DNA of 64,000 bases from positions 124,001 through 188,000 of the forward strand of contig KE159611.1 in assembly GCA_000403295.2 (NCBI GenBank), given 5' to 3'. A model generated the notes under the pieces. That model did no database searches. It was not told the DNA's origin and was given only the letters and a program-made list of their open reading frames with translations. Within the stretch, counting starts at the first letter, position 1, and each line of letters starts with the position of its first letter. This DNA is from Lachnospiraceae bacterium M18-1. GTDB lineage: Bacteria; Bacillota; Clostridia; Lachnospirales; Lachnospiraceae. A program made the translations under genes and the position numbers. Of the stretch, positions 35,367-44,504 are shown in pieces.

Positions 35367-35886
35367 CCTTCTGCCGTTCCCGCAGTTCCCGAAAAAACTG
35401 CTTCATCATCTCGCTGCATTCCTCGCCCAGGACTCCGACTGTCAGTTCTGCCTGATGGTTAAATTCTTTCATATCCAGCAGGTTCACAATGGATCCGGCG
35501 CAGCCTGCCTTGGGATTTGTGCACCCCACCACCACCCTCGGAATCCGGGCCTGCACAATGGCGCCGGAACACATCTGGCAGGGTTCCAGAGTGACGTACA
35601 TCGTACACTCCTCCAGACGCCAGTCGTCTATTTTTCTGCAAGCCTTCCGGATAGCGGTCAGTTCTGCATGGGCCAGCGTATTTTTATCCACCGTGCGGCG
35701 GTTGTAGCCTCTGCCGATGATCTTATCCCGGTACACGATCACACAGCCAATAGGAACTTCCTCCAATGCGTAGGCTTTCTTCGCCTGGCGGATTGCCTCC
35801 CGCATATATTTTTCATCCTTCTTGATGTCCTTCTCCTGATAAGATGCGGGATTCCTGTTTGAATCCGTTCTATTATTTGAATCCAT
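35350..35886 (-). CDS. tadA: tRNA-specific adenosine deaminase TadA
   Basis: Cytidine/deoxycytidylate deaminase fold with zinc ligands in HAELTAI and PCQMCSGAI. It converts A34 to inosine in tRNA-Arg(ACG). The core begins KDEKYMREAIRQAKKAY. I chose the ATG at 35886 (MDSNNRTDS) with AAAGGCGG upstream. The 33-residue extension to 35985 is Arg-rich and unlike the family. Its 3' end lies inside the SRP RNA terminator. Confidence 0.93.
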   Translation of the reverse strand: MDSNNRTDSNRNPASYQEKDIKKDEKYMREAIRQAKKAYALEEVPIGCVIVYRDKIIGRGYNRRTVDKNTLAHAELTAIRKACRKIDDWRLEECTMYVTLEPCQMCSGAIVQARIPRVVVGCTNPKAGCAGSIVNLLDMKEFNHQAELTVGVLGEECSEMMKQFFRELRERQKAKKKS

Positions 35887-36056
35887 ACGGCCGCCTTTCT
35901 GCAGTTTTTCTGCCAACACATGAATCAACTTTTCTCCTGATCTTTCTGCCTGGCCTGTTCTGGTTCTTGTTCTCTCAATCTGCATATCCGGGCAGTTCTT
36001 TTTCCCTGCCGCATTGAATACACTATTGATAGAAATGACAAAACTGGAGGCAAATT

Positions 36057-37469
36057 ATGAAACCAGGTATTTTCTATCTTTATGAATATAATAATTCGCA
36101 AAAACTCCGCAACGCCGGTTTCCTGAAAATCACCCGGTATTACCACTCCTGTACACTGATGCTCAATGCCCGGGGGATTCCTGCTGCCTATTCGGATACG
36201 ATAAAACTCTGTGCATTTTATCAGGAAAATGGTCAGGCCAATTCTGCTGTTCTGGCAGAAATCACCTGTGCGAACCGGGCATTTTCGGCAAGGCTCAATT
36301 CTGCAGAATCACGATTTCCAAAGGGGCGTACACTGGACATGATCGACGGATTTTTTCTCCCCCTTCCGAACGGTCATGTACTTGCCACAGCCGCTCCCGG
36401 TATAACAGTAGATACGGAAAAACTGCTTGCTGCGTCCTCAGAACGCGCCGCATCTGAAATAGATATTTCGGATGAATCTTCTTCGAGCGAAAATTCCTCT
36501 GATGCCTTATCGGACGAAGCACCCCCGTCCCGCAGAGACACGAATCCGAAGACGCCCTTTGGGTATACCTTATCGGACGAAGTCCGCCCGTCCCGCGGGG
36601 GCATGAATCAAGGGATGCCTTTTGGGTATACTTTCGCGGAATTAGAAGCAGAATCGCTTCAAGAATGCGGCACTGAGGAACCGGAAGCGCCTGATCCTAC
36701 CGGCAGCGGACCGAAAAACTCAGAAAACACTGCTCCGCCTGAACAGAACTCCTCTGCGGAACAGAATATCCCAAATGAACAGGATATACCTGCCGAACAA
36801 AAATGCAGCTCTGAACCGGACTATAAATCTGAACCGGAGTGTCCGTCCGAACTATGCGCTCCTGCGGAGCAGACTCCCCATGACGGACAAAACCCGGCAA
36901 CGGAACAGCCCTCACATGTCGAACAAAATCCGTCTGCAGAACAACCCTCTTGCGGCGGACAGAATCCGGACGCAGAGCCGTCCTCTTGCAGCGGACAAAA
37001 TCCGGACACAGAGCAGTTTTCTTGCAACAAACAGAATCCGGACACAGAGCAATACTCTTGCAGCGGGCAGAATCCGGACACAGAGCAGTTTTCTTGCAAC
37101 AAACAGAATCCGGGCGCAAACCAGGATTCCTCTGCAAAGCAGATTTCTCCCACACAGACCGTTAAAAAAATACAGCGTTCGGATATGACAATCCTGCCGC
37201 GGAGATATTGGCACCTTGCCAACAACAGCTTCCTTCTCCACGGGTATCACAATTATCATCATCTGATCCTGATTGAAAAGGACGGTCACTACTGGCTCGG
37301 CGTCCCCGGCATCTATGATCCCCGCGAGGCCCGGGCCGCTAGGTTGTTTGGATTCCCGCAGTTTACCGATTCCTATAATGATTCCCTGCAGCTTACAGAT
37401 GAAGAGTGCAATCCGCACGAAAACTTTGGATACTGGTGCTGTTACCTCAAGTCAAATCCGCCGCAGTGA
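36057..37469 (+). CDS. DUF6128-like protein with a 12-residue tandem repeat
   Basis: Four hundred and seventy residues. The N-terminal domain (MKPGIFYLYEYNNSQKLRNAGF to about residue 130) and the C-terminal domain (RYWHLANNSFLLHGYHNYHHL to the end) are well ordered and joined by a 230-residue acidic, Gln/Pro/Ser-rich linker. Within the linker, residues ~275-360 repeat a 12-residue unit like QNPDTEQFSCNK with one Cys per unit. The layout fits a Lachnospiraceae family I recall as DUF6128. There is no signal peptide, so it is probably cytoplasmic. Function unknown. Confidence 0.7.
   Translation: MKPGIFYLYEYNNSQKLRNAGFLKITRYYHSCTLMLNARGIPAAYSDTIKLCAFYQENGQANSAVLAEITCANRAFSARLNSAESRFPKGRTLDMIDGFFLPLPNGHVLATAAPGITVDTEKLLAASSERAASEIDISDESSSSENSSDALSDEAPPSRRDTNPKTPFGYTLSDEVRPSRGGMNQGMPFGYTFAELEAESLQECGTEEPEAPDPTGSGPKNSENTAPPEQNSSAEQNIPNEQDIPAEQKCSSEPDYKSEPECPSELCAPAEQTPHDGQNPATEQPSHVEQNPSAEQPSCGGQNPDAEPSSCSGQNPDTEQFSCNKQNPDTEQYSCSGQNPDTEQFSCNKQNPGANQDSSAKQISPTQTVKKIQRSDMTILPRRYWHLANNSFLLHGYHNYHHLILIEKDGHYWLGVPGIYDPREARAARLFGFPQFTDSYNDSLQLTDEECNPHENFGYWCCYLKSNPPQ
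36886..37129 (+). repeat. 36-bp coding tandem repeats
   Basis: About seven degenerate 36-bp units lie in frame within the gene at 36057-37469. A 36-base unit at 37005-37040 recurs exactly at 37077-37112, 72 bases on. Each unit encodes twelve residues with one cysteine. Confidence 0.9.
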
Positions 37470-37514
37470 GCTGACGGGACATTGAATAACCACTCACACA
37501 ATCCCGTTCAGCTC
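37468..37514. terminator. Long inverted repeat spanning both convergent stop codons
   Basis: gagctgacggga (37468-37479) pairs with tcccgttcagctc (37502-37514), 12 bp with one unpaired base, around a 22-base loop. It covers the 3' ends of two convergent genes. No T-run follows, so it is either a factor-assisted terminator or an mRNA end-stabilising stem. Confidence 0.55.
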
Positions 37515-38903
37515 CTGGTAAAGCCGTTTTGCATAGCTGTCAGTCATTCCGCAGACATAATCTGTCACAAGAAGCAGGCGGAGATAAAGCTTCTCCGCTT
37601 CGCTTTTTCCCTTTGCCTGATGGTGGTAGGCATTTACATAATTATCTGAGATAAAGGAAAATACCCTGGTATCCATAGAAGTCGGCTTTTTTCCCGTGTC
37701 GTAGTAAAGCACTGCCGATACCAGCTTATCCATCAGGAAATCCAGGATCACGCCCTCCGCGATCTCCATTTTATAAATGTCATTGGAACAAAATACTTTT
37801 TTATACGCCATTTTCCCGAGCAGATTCATTAACTTTTCGCCATAAGTCCCACGGAAAAGGTTTTTGTCGTATTCGCCCTTCATGATCCTCTCATAATTAG
37901 AAGTAAAACCATCAGTCGCACAGGTGATCAGCACACCCTGAAGCCGTACTACCCAGTTTTTAACCGCATAGCTCTCCGGATTCCAAATTCCTTTTTCCAG
38001 CCCCCGCTGATAGTAAACCTGCAGCTTTTCCAGCGCGTCAAATCCGGGGCAGCGGCATCCTTCTCCCAGCTTTTTCAGTTCCTCCACCAGCATGTTATAG
38101 GTGATATAGCCTTTTACAAATGCATCCTCAATATCTGCCGTGCTGTATGCCAGGTCATCCGCAGCTTCCAGGATATAGGTCAGAGGATGCCTGTTGGAGC
38201 CGGTGCCCGTCTCACGGGAAATCTCCTCGTAAATCTCCCGCTCCGCGTAATAATACCCCATCTTCCCGTCCTTGATGTTTCCCGTCGTCTTATCAATCCC
38301 TGTAGACGGAACCGGATATTTAACAATAGTATCCAACAGAGCGCAGGTCAGATTCATTCCATTTTCATCCACCAGATAATGCAGTCTCGTAACAAGCCGC
38401 AGGGCCTGTGCATTTCCCTCAAAGTGGTAAAAATCCTCCTTCATCTGAGGCTCCAGAATGTTCTCCACTGGCTTCCCGTAATATTCCAGACTTTTCAGGT
38501 TCCTTTCAAACCACTCCCGGATGGCCAGCTCTCCAAAATGTCCGAAGGGCGGGTTTCCGATATCATGGATCAGTCCTGCGCACTGGAGGATATGGCAGAT
38601 ATCCTCCTTCATCTGCATCGTAAACCCGGAATCCATATCTCCGGTCAAAAGCTTCTGCCCGATATTCTGCCCTAATGATTTTGCGAAAGAAGAGACTTCC
38701 AGGGAATGGGTCAGCCTTGTCCGGATAAAATCACTTTTATCCAGTGGAAATACCTGTGTCTTGTCCTGCAGTCTCCGAAAAGACGCGCTGCCGATGATCC
38801 GGTGATAATCCTTTTCAAATTCACTTCTCAGGTCGGCGGATCTTTTCGCCGTATAGTAGCCGCCCCGCATACGCTTTGCAGAAAGCAGTGTATTCCATTC
38901 CAT
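37494..38903 (-). CDS. dgt: Deoxyguanosinetriphosphate triphosphohydrolase-like protein
   Basis: A 469-residue HD-domain dNTPase. RTRLTHSLEVS and LIHDIGNPPFGHFGE carry the metal-binding H...HD...D set, and DDLAYSTADIEDA is the usual distal motif. The ATG at 38903 (MEWNTLLSAKRMR) matches family starts, so the 16-residue extension to 38951 is dropped. It hydrolyses dNTPs to deoxynucleosides and triphosphate. Confidence 0.93.
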   Translation of the reverse strand: MEWNTLLSAKRMRGGYYTAKRSADLRSEFEKDYHRIIGSASFRRLQDKTQVFPLDKSDFIRTRLTHSLEVSSFAKSLGQNIGQKLLTGDMDSGFTMQMKEDICHILQCAGLIHDIGNPPFGHFGELAIREWFERNLKSLEYYGKPVENILEPQMKEDFYHFEGNAQALRLVTRLHYLVDENGMNLTCALLDTIVKYPVPSTGIDKTTGNIKDGKMGYYYAEREIYEEISRETGTGSNRHPLTYILEAADDLAYSTADIEDAFVKGYITYNMLVEELKKLGEGCRCPGFDALEKLQVYYQRGLEKGIWNPESYAVKNWVVRLQGVLITCATDGFTSNYERIMKGEYDKNLFRGTYGEKLMNLLGKMAYKKVFCSNDIYKMEIAEGVILDFLMDKLVSAVLYYDTGKKPTSMDTRVFSFISDNYVNAYHHQAKGKSEAEKLYLRLLLVTDYVCGMTDSYAKRLYQELNGIV

Positions 38904-39010
38904 GATCTGTGTTCTCCCTTCATTCGTCCCCATACCGAACAGCAGCCCCATATAAAACAGGACTGTTCTTTCCTGCCTGCTTTTTTCAGAATTGCTGCTG
39001 TTCCAATATT

Positions 39011-40345
39011 TTAATCCAGATAGATCGGCGGTTCATAATCTCTTCCGAGAAGTGTCTTCTTCCGTTCCTGATACCCAAGGAACGCCCACTCCGTCATATC
39101 TGTCCAGCCATGCTGAAAGCGGTCATAGACCTGTACATATCCGATCCTGGTAGGATGCATCCGCACACTGTTCGTCTGATATTCACGGCCTGTATATGGA
39201 TTCATCTCTCCAAGCTCCAGATTCTCCTCCGCATCCTCATAACGGATGACCGGTTCAAAATCTTCCGGCTCCGGTTCTTCCTCCACCTCTTCCAGCCTTG
39301 CAGCAGGAACCGGATCCGGTGCTGCCGGAACTACCGGAACAGCCTGAACCGAATCCTTCTTCGGATGAATGGTCTCCTCCAGCTCGTCCAGTTCCTTATG
39401 GATCATGTACAGTTCTCCAATCGTCATATCCCGTTCTTCTGCAGCTGCTGTCTCTTTCGGCGTATCCGTACCTGCTCCCGTCTCCTGCCTCTGCTCTTCT
39501 GCACCGCCGTCCCTCCTGGTACTGTCCACGGTCACTATATCGTCATCGGCTTTGTACTCTCCTGCGCCGCTTTCTTCTCCTGCACTGTCTACCGCACCCG
39601 TTACTGCATCCCATTTTTCCTTCTCTGCTTTTTCCGCTGCGGCAAGAATCGCCTTCCTGTCAATCCTCTTTGTCTTAAAACCTCCATATAAAAGATCCGC
39701 CTCATCCAGATCCTCCGAATCCTCAGGATCCAGAATATCCAGTTCCAGCAGTTCCTCCCCGTCGTCGTAATCCGCCTCTTCCTCCGAAGCTTCTGAAATG
39801 CTAAAAGGCTCTGCCGGAGCTTCTCCCGTTTCGTTAGTATATGCATCTCCCGGGGATGGCTCCTGAGCGCTGACAGGCGCTGCCGTTCCCTCATTGTATG
39901 CCTCTTCTGAGACTGGTTCCCGGCCGCTGGCGGGCACTGCCGCTTCCTCCGCATTGTCCGTTTCCGGCGCCGCTTTTTCCTTCGTATCCTGGTCAAACAC
40001 AAGCACCTGCTGATAAAAGCCCTCTTCTGAACTTTCTTTTTTCTTCCTTGGCTGCACCTTCGGATGCTTTACATATTTTAAAAGAAGTTCTTCCATCGGT
40101 TCTGCCTTTTCTCCCTCTTCATTTTCCACCGGGAAAATACTCAGCTGAAAAGGACAGCCCAAAATCTTTGCAATCATGCGCATATCCTTTTCCTGGAAAT
40201 TATCTCTTCCAAGACGCTGCGTCAGATTCTGCCGGGACATTTTCTTCCCCGTAGTATCTTCGATCAATTCTGCCAGTTCTTTTATTGTCATTCCTTTACG
40301 GCTTAAAATGATCTTGACCTGCTCGCCAAATGACAAAACTTCCAT
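39011..40345 (-). CDS. HTH (XRE-like) protein with long acidic linker and conserved C-terminus
   Basis: The N-terminal ~75 residues are a helix-turn-helix (MTIKELAELIEDTTGKKMSRQNLTQRL). Residues ~85-370 are low-complexity, rich in Glu and Ala, with several EE runs. The last ~70 residues are conserved-looking (MNPYTGREYQTNSVRMHPTR; GYVQVYDRFQHGW; PPIYLD). I take it as a Lachnospiraceae-type protein of unknown function, possibly a nucleoid or division-related regulator. Confidence 0.7.
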   Translation of the reverse strand: MEVLSFGEQVKIILSRKGMTIKELAELIEDTTGKKMSRQNLTQRLGRDNFQEKDMRMIAKILGCPFQLSIFPVENEEGEKAEPMEELLLKYVKHPKVQPRKKKESSEEGFYQQVLVFDQDTKEKAAPETDNAEEAAVPASGREPVSEEAYNEGTAAPVSAQEPSPGDAYTNETGEAPAEPFSISEASEEEADYDDGEELLELDILDPEDSEDLDEADLLYGGFKTKRIDRKAILAAAEKAEKEKWDAVTGAVDSAGEESGAGEYKADDDIVTVDSTRRDGGAEEQRQETGAGTDTPKETAAAEERDMTIGELYMIHKELDELEETIHPKKDSVQAVPVVPAAPDPVPAARLEEVEEEPEPEDFEPVIRYEDAEENLELGEMNPYTGREYQTNSVRMHPTRIGYVQVYDRFQHGWTDMTEWAFLGYQERKKTLLGRDYEPPIYLD

Positions 40346-40517
40346 GGTTTTCCTCCTCTTTCATTTTCCGTATATTTTTACTATGAAGAATATCCTCATA
40401 GAAATTTTTCCGTTTCAATTGCACTTTTTTCATTTTATCAAATCACTTTTTAGCCGTCAACTGTTCTTACAAAAATCCGACAAGTCAGATGACAAAAAAG
40501 GTTAGAACAAAAAAGCC

Positions 40518-40554
40518 ATTACTATTCGCGGCCTGACCGGCCGCTCATAGTAAC
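40518..40554 (-). terminator. Terminator of the K+ uptake genes
   Basis: gttactatgagcggcc on the minus strand pairs with ggccgcgaatagtaat with a five-base loop. The minus strand continues GGCTTTTTTG. It follows the trkA/ktrA-type gene by 20 bases. Its outer arms (ttactat...atagtaa) resemble the left hairpin of the TIR repeat family. Confidence 0.85.
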
Positions 40555-40574
40555 GACATCTGCCCAAATCGCTG

Positions 40575-41216
40575 TTATAATTTTTCCAGTGTTGCGTTGG
40601 AGCCTATGAGCATCAGGATCATCCCCTCTGTCAGCGGCACATCCGGATTGGGAGTAATCTCCACATGATCCCCCTCCTTGATCCCAACAACATTCACTTC
40701 ATGGGACCTTCTCACATCCAGTTCCTTCAAGGTCTTTCCCACCCAATAAGGGGGTGTCTGTATCTCCACTACGCTATAATCCGGCGATAGAGAAATCCAG
40801 TCCGCAAAGTTCGCAGACAGCAGATTCTTCGCAATCCGCTTTCCCATCTCTACCTCAGGAAATACGATCGTATCTGCGCCGATCTTCCGCAGCACAGCGG
40901 CATGCCTTTCGTCCCGCGCCTTACAAAGCACACGTGGAATCCCGATCTCTTTCGCCACCAGGGCTGCCATAATGCTGGCCTCCATATCCTCCGCCACGGC
41001 CACTACCACACCGTCAAAATTGTTCAGTCCAAGAGAGGGGAGCAGGTCCGGGTTGCCGATATCTGCCTGCATGGCATAGGTTACCAGGTCTGCCACCTCA
41101 TTGACGCGTTCCATGTCCTGATCCACCGCCACAACATCGCATCCCAGCTGCTGCAGCGTAACCGCCACACTTGCACCGAATCCTCCCAATCCCAATACAA
41201 TGAATTGTTTTTTCAT
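40575..41216 (-). CDS. ktrA: K+ uptake regulatory protein (KtrA/TrkA, RCK domains)
   Basis: A 213-residue protein with an N-terminal Rossmann RCK domain (FIVLGLGGFGASVAVTLQQL, acidic D in VAVDQD at the second strand end) and a C-terminal RCK_C domain (GKTLKELDVRRSHEVNVVGI). It forms an octameric ring that gates the membrane subunit encoded 123 bases upstream. Confidence 0.93.
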   Translation of the reverse strand: MKKQFIVLGLGGFGASVAVTLQQLGCDVVAVDQDMERVNEVADLVTYAMQADIGNPDLLPSLGLNNFDGVVVAVAEDMEASIMAALVAKEIGIPRVLCKARDERHAAVLRKIGADTIVFPEVEMGKRIAKNLLSANFADWISLSPDYSVVEIQTPPYWVGKTLKELDVRRSHEVNVVGIKEGDHVEITPNPDVPLTEGMILMLIGSNATLEKL

Positions 41217-41339
41217 AGTCTGTTCCTTTCACTGTTACTATCCAAATTACACTCTGACCATAAACACAGCCGCCGTACACGCAAGATCTGAAATGCAGTA
41301 TGCACCCGGTCTGTACCGTCTTTCTTTACATCTCCTGTG

Positions 41340-42716
41340 TCATCCCACCATAATCTGCTCCTCCGGCAGGCTGCGGATCCTATCCCTGGGATGTGTCTTT
41401 CCTGCAAACATCAGCGCCATCGTCAGAGGTCCCAGCCTTCCGATATACATCATCACCATCAGAACATACTGGCTGGCCCTGCACAGCCGGGGCGTCAGGT
41501 CCGCTGTCAGTCCCACGGTTCCGACTGCAGATGCAGTCTCATAGATCACATTTTCCAGCAGTATGCTGTCAGGCTCCAGGAAGAGTACCGCGATCGTGCC
41601 GGTGATAAATACGGCAAAGGCAACCATCACTACAGCAAAACCGGTCCGGAAATTTGCTACTGTAATTTTCTTTCCCATGCATTCCGTGTCATTTCCTCCC
41701 CGCACGAATGTCAGACATGCAAGAAACAGCATTACAAACGTGGTCGTTTTGACTCCGCCTGCGGTTCCTCCGGGAGAGCCCCCGATAAACATCAGAATCG
41801 CGCAGAACAGTTTGGATTCCGTATGCAGCGCCCCCTGGGAAACAGTAAAGAATCCGGCGGTCCTCGTCGTCACGGACTGAAACACAGAAGCCATCAGCTT
41901 CTGGCCCATATTCAGCTCCCCGATAGTCTCCGGGTTGCTGTATTCTGCCAGAAATACGAAAATAGTTCCGGCAAGGATCAGGATCACCGTCATGATGATG
42001 GCCAGCTTGGACTGCAGCCGCAGCCTTGTAAACCACCAGCGCTTCGGCACTTCCCCCCGGACCAGCCTGCGGTTATTGTCGATCACGTCAAACCAGACAG
42101 TAAAACCGATACCGCTCAGGATGATCAGCAGGATCGTCGTCACGTTTACGATCGGATTGGTCACATAACCGCTCAGACTGCTGCTCCCAAGAATATCAAT
42201 TCCCGCATTGCAGAAGGCAGAGACAGCATGGAAGATGGAGTATCCGATCCCCCGTACCAGTCCGTACTCCGGAATAAACTGAAAGGCATACAGCACTGCT
42301 CCGGCGCCTTCCACCGCAAAGGTGCCCAGAATCACCCTTTTCACCAGCTTCACGATTCCGCCGAGACGGTCCGCCCCGTAAGCCTCCTTTAGAACCACTC
42401 TTTCCTGAATGGTGATCTTTCTGTTCAGCAAAAATAAAAACAGGGTCCCGCAGGCAATCACTCCCAGACCGCCGATCTGAATCAATAAGAGCAGTATGAT
42501 CTTACCGAACAATGTGAACTGCGACGCCGGCACCACCGTTACCAGTCCAGTCACACATACCGATGTTGCCGATGTAAATAACGCGTCCGTAAATGCAATA
42601 GGCTGTGTGTTGCTGGCCGGAAGATATAAAAGCACCGCTCCAATCAGAATGACGCCCAGAAAACCGGCTGCCGTTACACGCAGCGTATTCCATCTGGTAT
42701 TTCTCTTTTTCTTCAT
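41340..42716 (-). CDS. ktrB: K+ uptake membrane protein (KtrB/TrkH family)
   Basis: About 458 residues with four pseudo-repeats of M1-P-M2. Selectivity-filter loops are visible as TSVCVTGLVT, SAFCNAGIDI, GGSPGGTAGG and SAVGTVGLTA. The ATG at 42716 (MKKKRNTRWNT) is preceded by AGGAGATGAAG. The 37-residue extension to 42827 is rejected. It transports K+ probably with Na+ coupling, which fits a Na+ ATPase in the same genome. In E. hirae the homologue NtpJ is inside the ntp operon. Here it is separate. Confidence 0.93.
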   Translation of the reverse strand: MKKKRNTRWNTLRVTAAGFLGVILIGAVLLYLPASNTQPIAFTDALFTSATSVCVTGLVTVVPASQFTLFGKIILLLLIQIGGLGVIACGTLFLFLLNRKITIQERVVLKEAYGADRLGGIVKLVKRVILGTFAVEGAGAVLYAFQFIPEYGLVRGIGYSIFHAVSAFCNAGIDILGSSSLSGYVTNPIVNVTTILLIILSGIGFTVWFDVIDNNRRLVRGEVPKRWWFTRLRLQSKLAIIMTVILILAGTIFVFLAEYSNPETIGELNMGQKLMASVFQSVTTRTAGFFTVSQGALHTESKLFCAILMFIGGSPGGTAGGVKTTTFVMLFLACLTFVRGGNDTECMGKKITVANFRTGFAVVMVAFAVFITGTIAVLFLEPDSILLENVIYETASAVGTVGLTADLTPRLCRASQYVLMVMMYIGRLGPLTMALMFAGKTHPRDRIRSLPEEQIMVG

Positions 42717-42803
42717 AACTTCATCTCCTGATAGTATTCTACTAGATGAAGCCCCAACCGTCAAGAAACGAAATACTATCACGCCGCCAAACAGTAACAC
42801 AAA

Positions 42804-42826
42804 TGCGCACCCTTTTCGGGTGCGCA
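42804..42826 (-). terminator. Terminator downstream of vanY-like gene
   Basis: A perfect 9-bp stem tgcgcaccc/gggtgcgca with a 5-base loop. On the minus strand TTTGTGTT follows. It lies about 50 bases past the carboxypeptidase stop. Confidence 0.75.
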
Positions 42827-42877
42827 CCTAAAAGATCTATATTCTACATCCAGCAGCACTATTTTCGCATAAAAAAA

Positions 42878-43711
42878 TCATTGCGCCAGGTATTCTTCCA
42901 GAGTGATGTCCTTCTCCATGATCTCCTTTGCCGCATCCTTTCCTACATAGCGGTAATGCCACGGCTCAAAAATAATTCCGGTTATCTCGGATTTTTCCGG
43001 AGGATAGCGAAGGATAAATCCATACTTCCAGCAGTTTTTGGCAAGCCATTTAGCCTCCGCCGTATCTGCCTGTTTATCGTCCAGCTCCCCGTACTGCGCA
43101 GAGGTGATATCCATCGCAAGTCCGCTGGCATGTTCGCTGGTTCCCGGGACTGCCACAGACTTCTTCGTCTCCTCATATGCTTCGAGAGGAATGGAACCAT
43201 TTGAGATCCAGTCCACCATCGTTGCATTAAATACATCCCGCTGCGTGTCATAGCTGCGGTATGCAGAAACGATATACATGTCCAGGCCTTCCTCTGCTGC
43301 ATCTTTGAACATCTGCGCCGCCTCTTCCTGTATTCTGACATCCACAAACGTTCCTTCTCGAATCTCCGCAAGCTCAGGAGTATAGCCTGTATCCAGGGGG
43401 TGCTCTTCGTTGATCAGTACAAGGCTCCATGTATCTTCTTCTGAAGAAAGTTCGCTGGCGCCGGCCTCTGTATCCGTCTTGTTATTCGAAGTACCTGATT
43501 TTACCTGGCTTGAGAGCTTTTCATTTTTCTTTGTCAGTTCCGTAATCTGTGTCTTATACTTCTTATCGATTCCGCCGATCCTGATCCTGTTGATGACCAT
43601 GTTCAGCAGAAAGCAGACCACCAGGCCTGCTGCAAACCCCGCGATCAAAACTTTTTTTAGCCGCTGTTCGTATTTTTTTAAGAATCTCGCCCTACTATTA
43701 TCTACACGCAT
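42878..43711 (-). CDS. D-alanyl-D-alanine carboxypeptidase, M15B (VanY) family
   Basis: About 277 residues with an N-terminal span (VLIAGFAAGLVVCFLLNMV), a coiled-coil stalk (ITELTKKNEKLSSQ) and the M15 zinc domain. The ligands are in SEHASGLAMDI and EPWHYRYVG, with the substrate-binding YRSYDTQ. It trims the terminal D-Ala of peptidoglycan stem peptides outside the membrane. The ATG at 43711 has GGAGGGCGG upstream. Confidence 0.92.
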   Translation of the reverse strand: MRVDNSRARFLKKYEQRLKKVLIAGFAAGLVVCFLLNMVINRIRIGGIDKKYKTQITELTKKNEKLSSQVKSGTSNNKTDTEAGASELSSEEDTWSLVLINEEHPLDTGYTPELAEIREGTFVDVRIQEEAAQMFKDAAEEGLDMYIVSAYRSYDTQRDVFNATMVDWISNGSIPLEAYEETKKSVAVPGTSEHASGLAMDITSAQYGELDDKQADTAEAKWLAKNCWKYGFILRYPPEKSEITGIIFEPWHYRYVGKDAAKEIMEKDITLEEYLAQ

Positions 43712-43772
43712 ACCGCCCTCCTGATATAACTGTATATCTCGGTGATACCTCCCCCGCTTTATCTCGAAGTCT

Positions 43773-44471
43773 CTACAGATCTGTAATATCTGTCTGTATG
43801 ATTTCCTCAATCAAAGAGTCCGTAGAGCACACTGCAATTCGGTACATACCGCTCCCGGCATTTTCCCCGCATTCCTCTCCTTTCGGTCCGCCTGTTCCAA
43901 TATTAGGCAGCACAAGCCTGCCCCCATACAGAGCCCCTTCTCTGTAGTGATAGCTTTCCGGATACTTTTCCGGCTGACGCACCAGAACTGACGGACTGCC
44001 AAGCGCGATCTCAAATGTATCCATCCCCAGCGCCAGCCCTTCCCTGGTAGCTTTTGCAAAGCTTTCCTTAAGTACCCAGTACCTGTAAAAAAGTTCCTGC
44101 TGTAAAGCAGGCCTGCTCTCCCTCACAATCTGTTCGTATTCAGAAGGACAGAAAAAACGTCCGGCAATCTTCAGATTCGGTTCTCTCATCTGTTCGATAT
44201 CACAGCCGACTTTTATATTCTGCTCTGTACTGACAGAACACAGCACATACTCCCCCGAATGCGAAAGATTATATGCTGTATCCCCCTCAAGTCCATATTT
44301 TTTTTTCATCTGCTCATACAGAATCCATACCCCAATGCTCTGTGCACGCGCCTGCTCTCCCTTCATAAGATCTGCTTTTTCTCTGCGGAAGGAAGGAACA
44401 TATCCGCAGCACAGCCGGTAAAAAGCTTCCTCATACAAAGGGACGATGCTTGCAACCCATGTCCTGATCAT
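43773..44471 (-). CDS. 4'-phosphopantetheinyl transferase (Sfp type)
   Basis: The 232-residue protein has the magnesium and CoA motifs VGCDIEQMREPN and WVLKESFAKATREGLALG, and the preceding NLSHSGEYVLCSVS. It attaches phosphopantetheine to carrier proteins of polyketide, peptide or fatty acid synthesis. No carrier gene is in the window. Confidence 0.9.
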   Translation of the reverse strand: MIRTWVASIVPLYEEAFYRLCCGYVPSFRREKADLMKGEQARAQSIGVWILYEQMKKKYGLEGDTAYNLSHSGEYVLCSVSTEQNIKVGCDIEQMREPNLKIAGRFFCPSEYEQIVRESRPALQQELFYRYWVLKESFAKATREGLALGMDTFEIALGSPSVLVRQPEKYPESYHYREGALYGGRLVLPNIGTGGPKGEECGENAGSGMYRIAVCSTDSLIEEIIQTDITDL

Positions 44472-44504
44472 ATCCTGTACCCGACCCTTTAAACAGTCTG
44501 TCTG

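Noticed and set aside
36886..37129. Regular 36-bp repeats suggesting a CRISPR array
   Set aside because: Units are contiguous without unique spacers and stay in frame within a coding region. No cas genes are in the window.
40518..40554. A third copy of the TIR repeat
   Set aside because: Only the outer arms resemble the repeat's left hairpin. The position and T-run make it an ordinary terminator.
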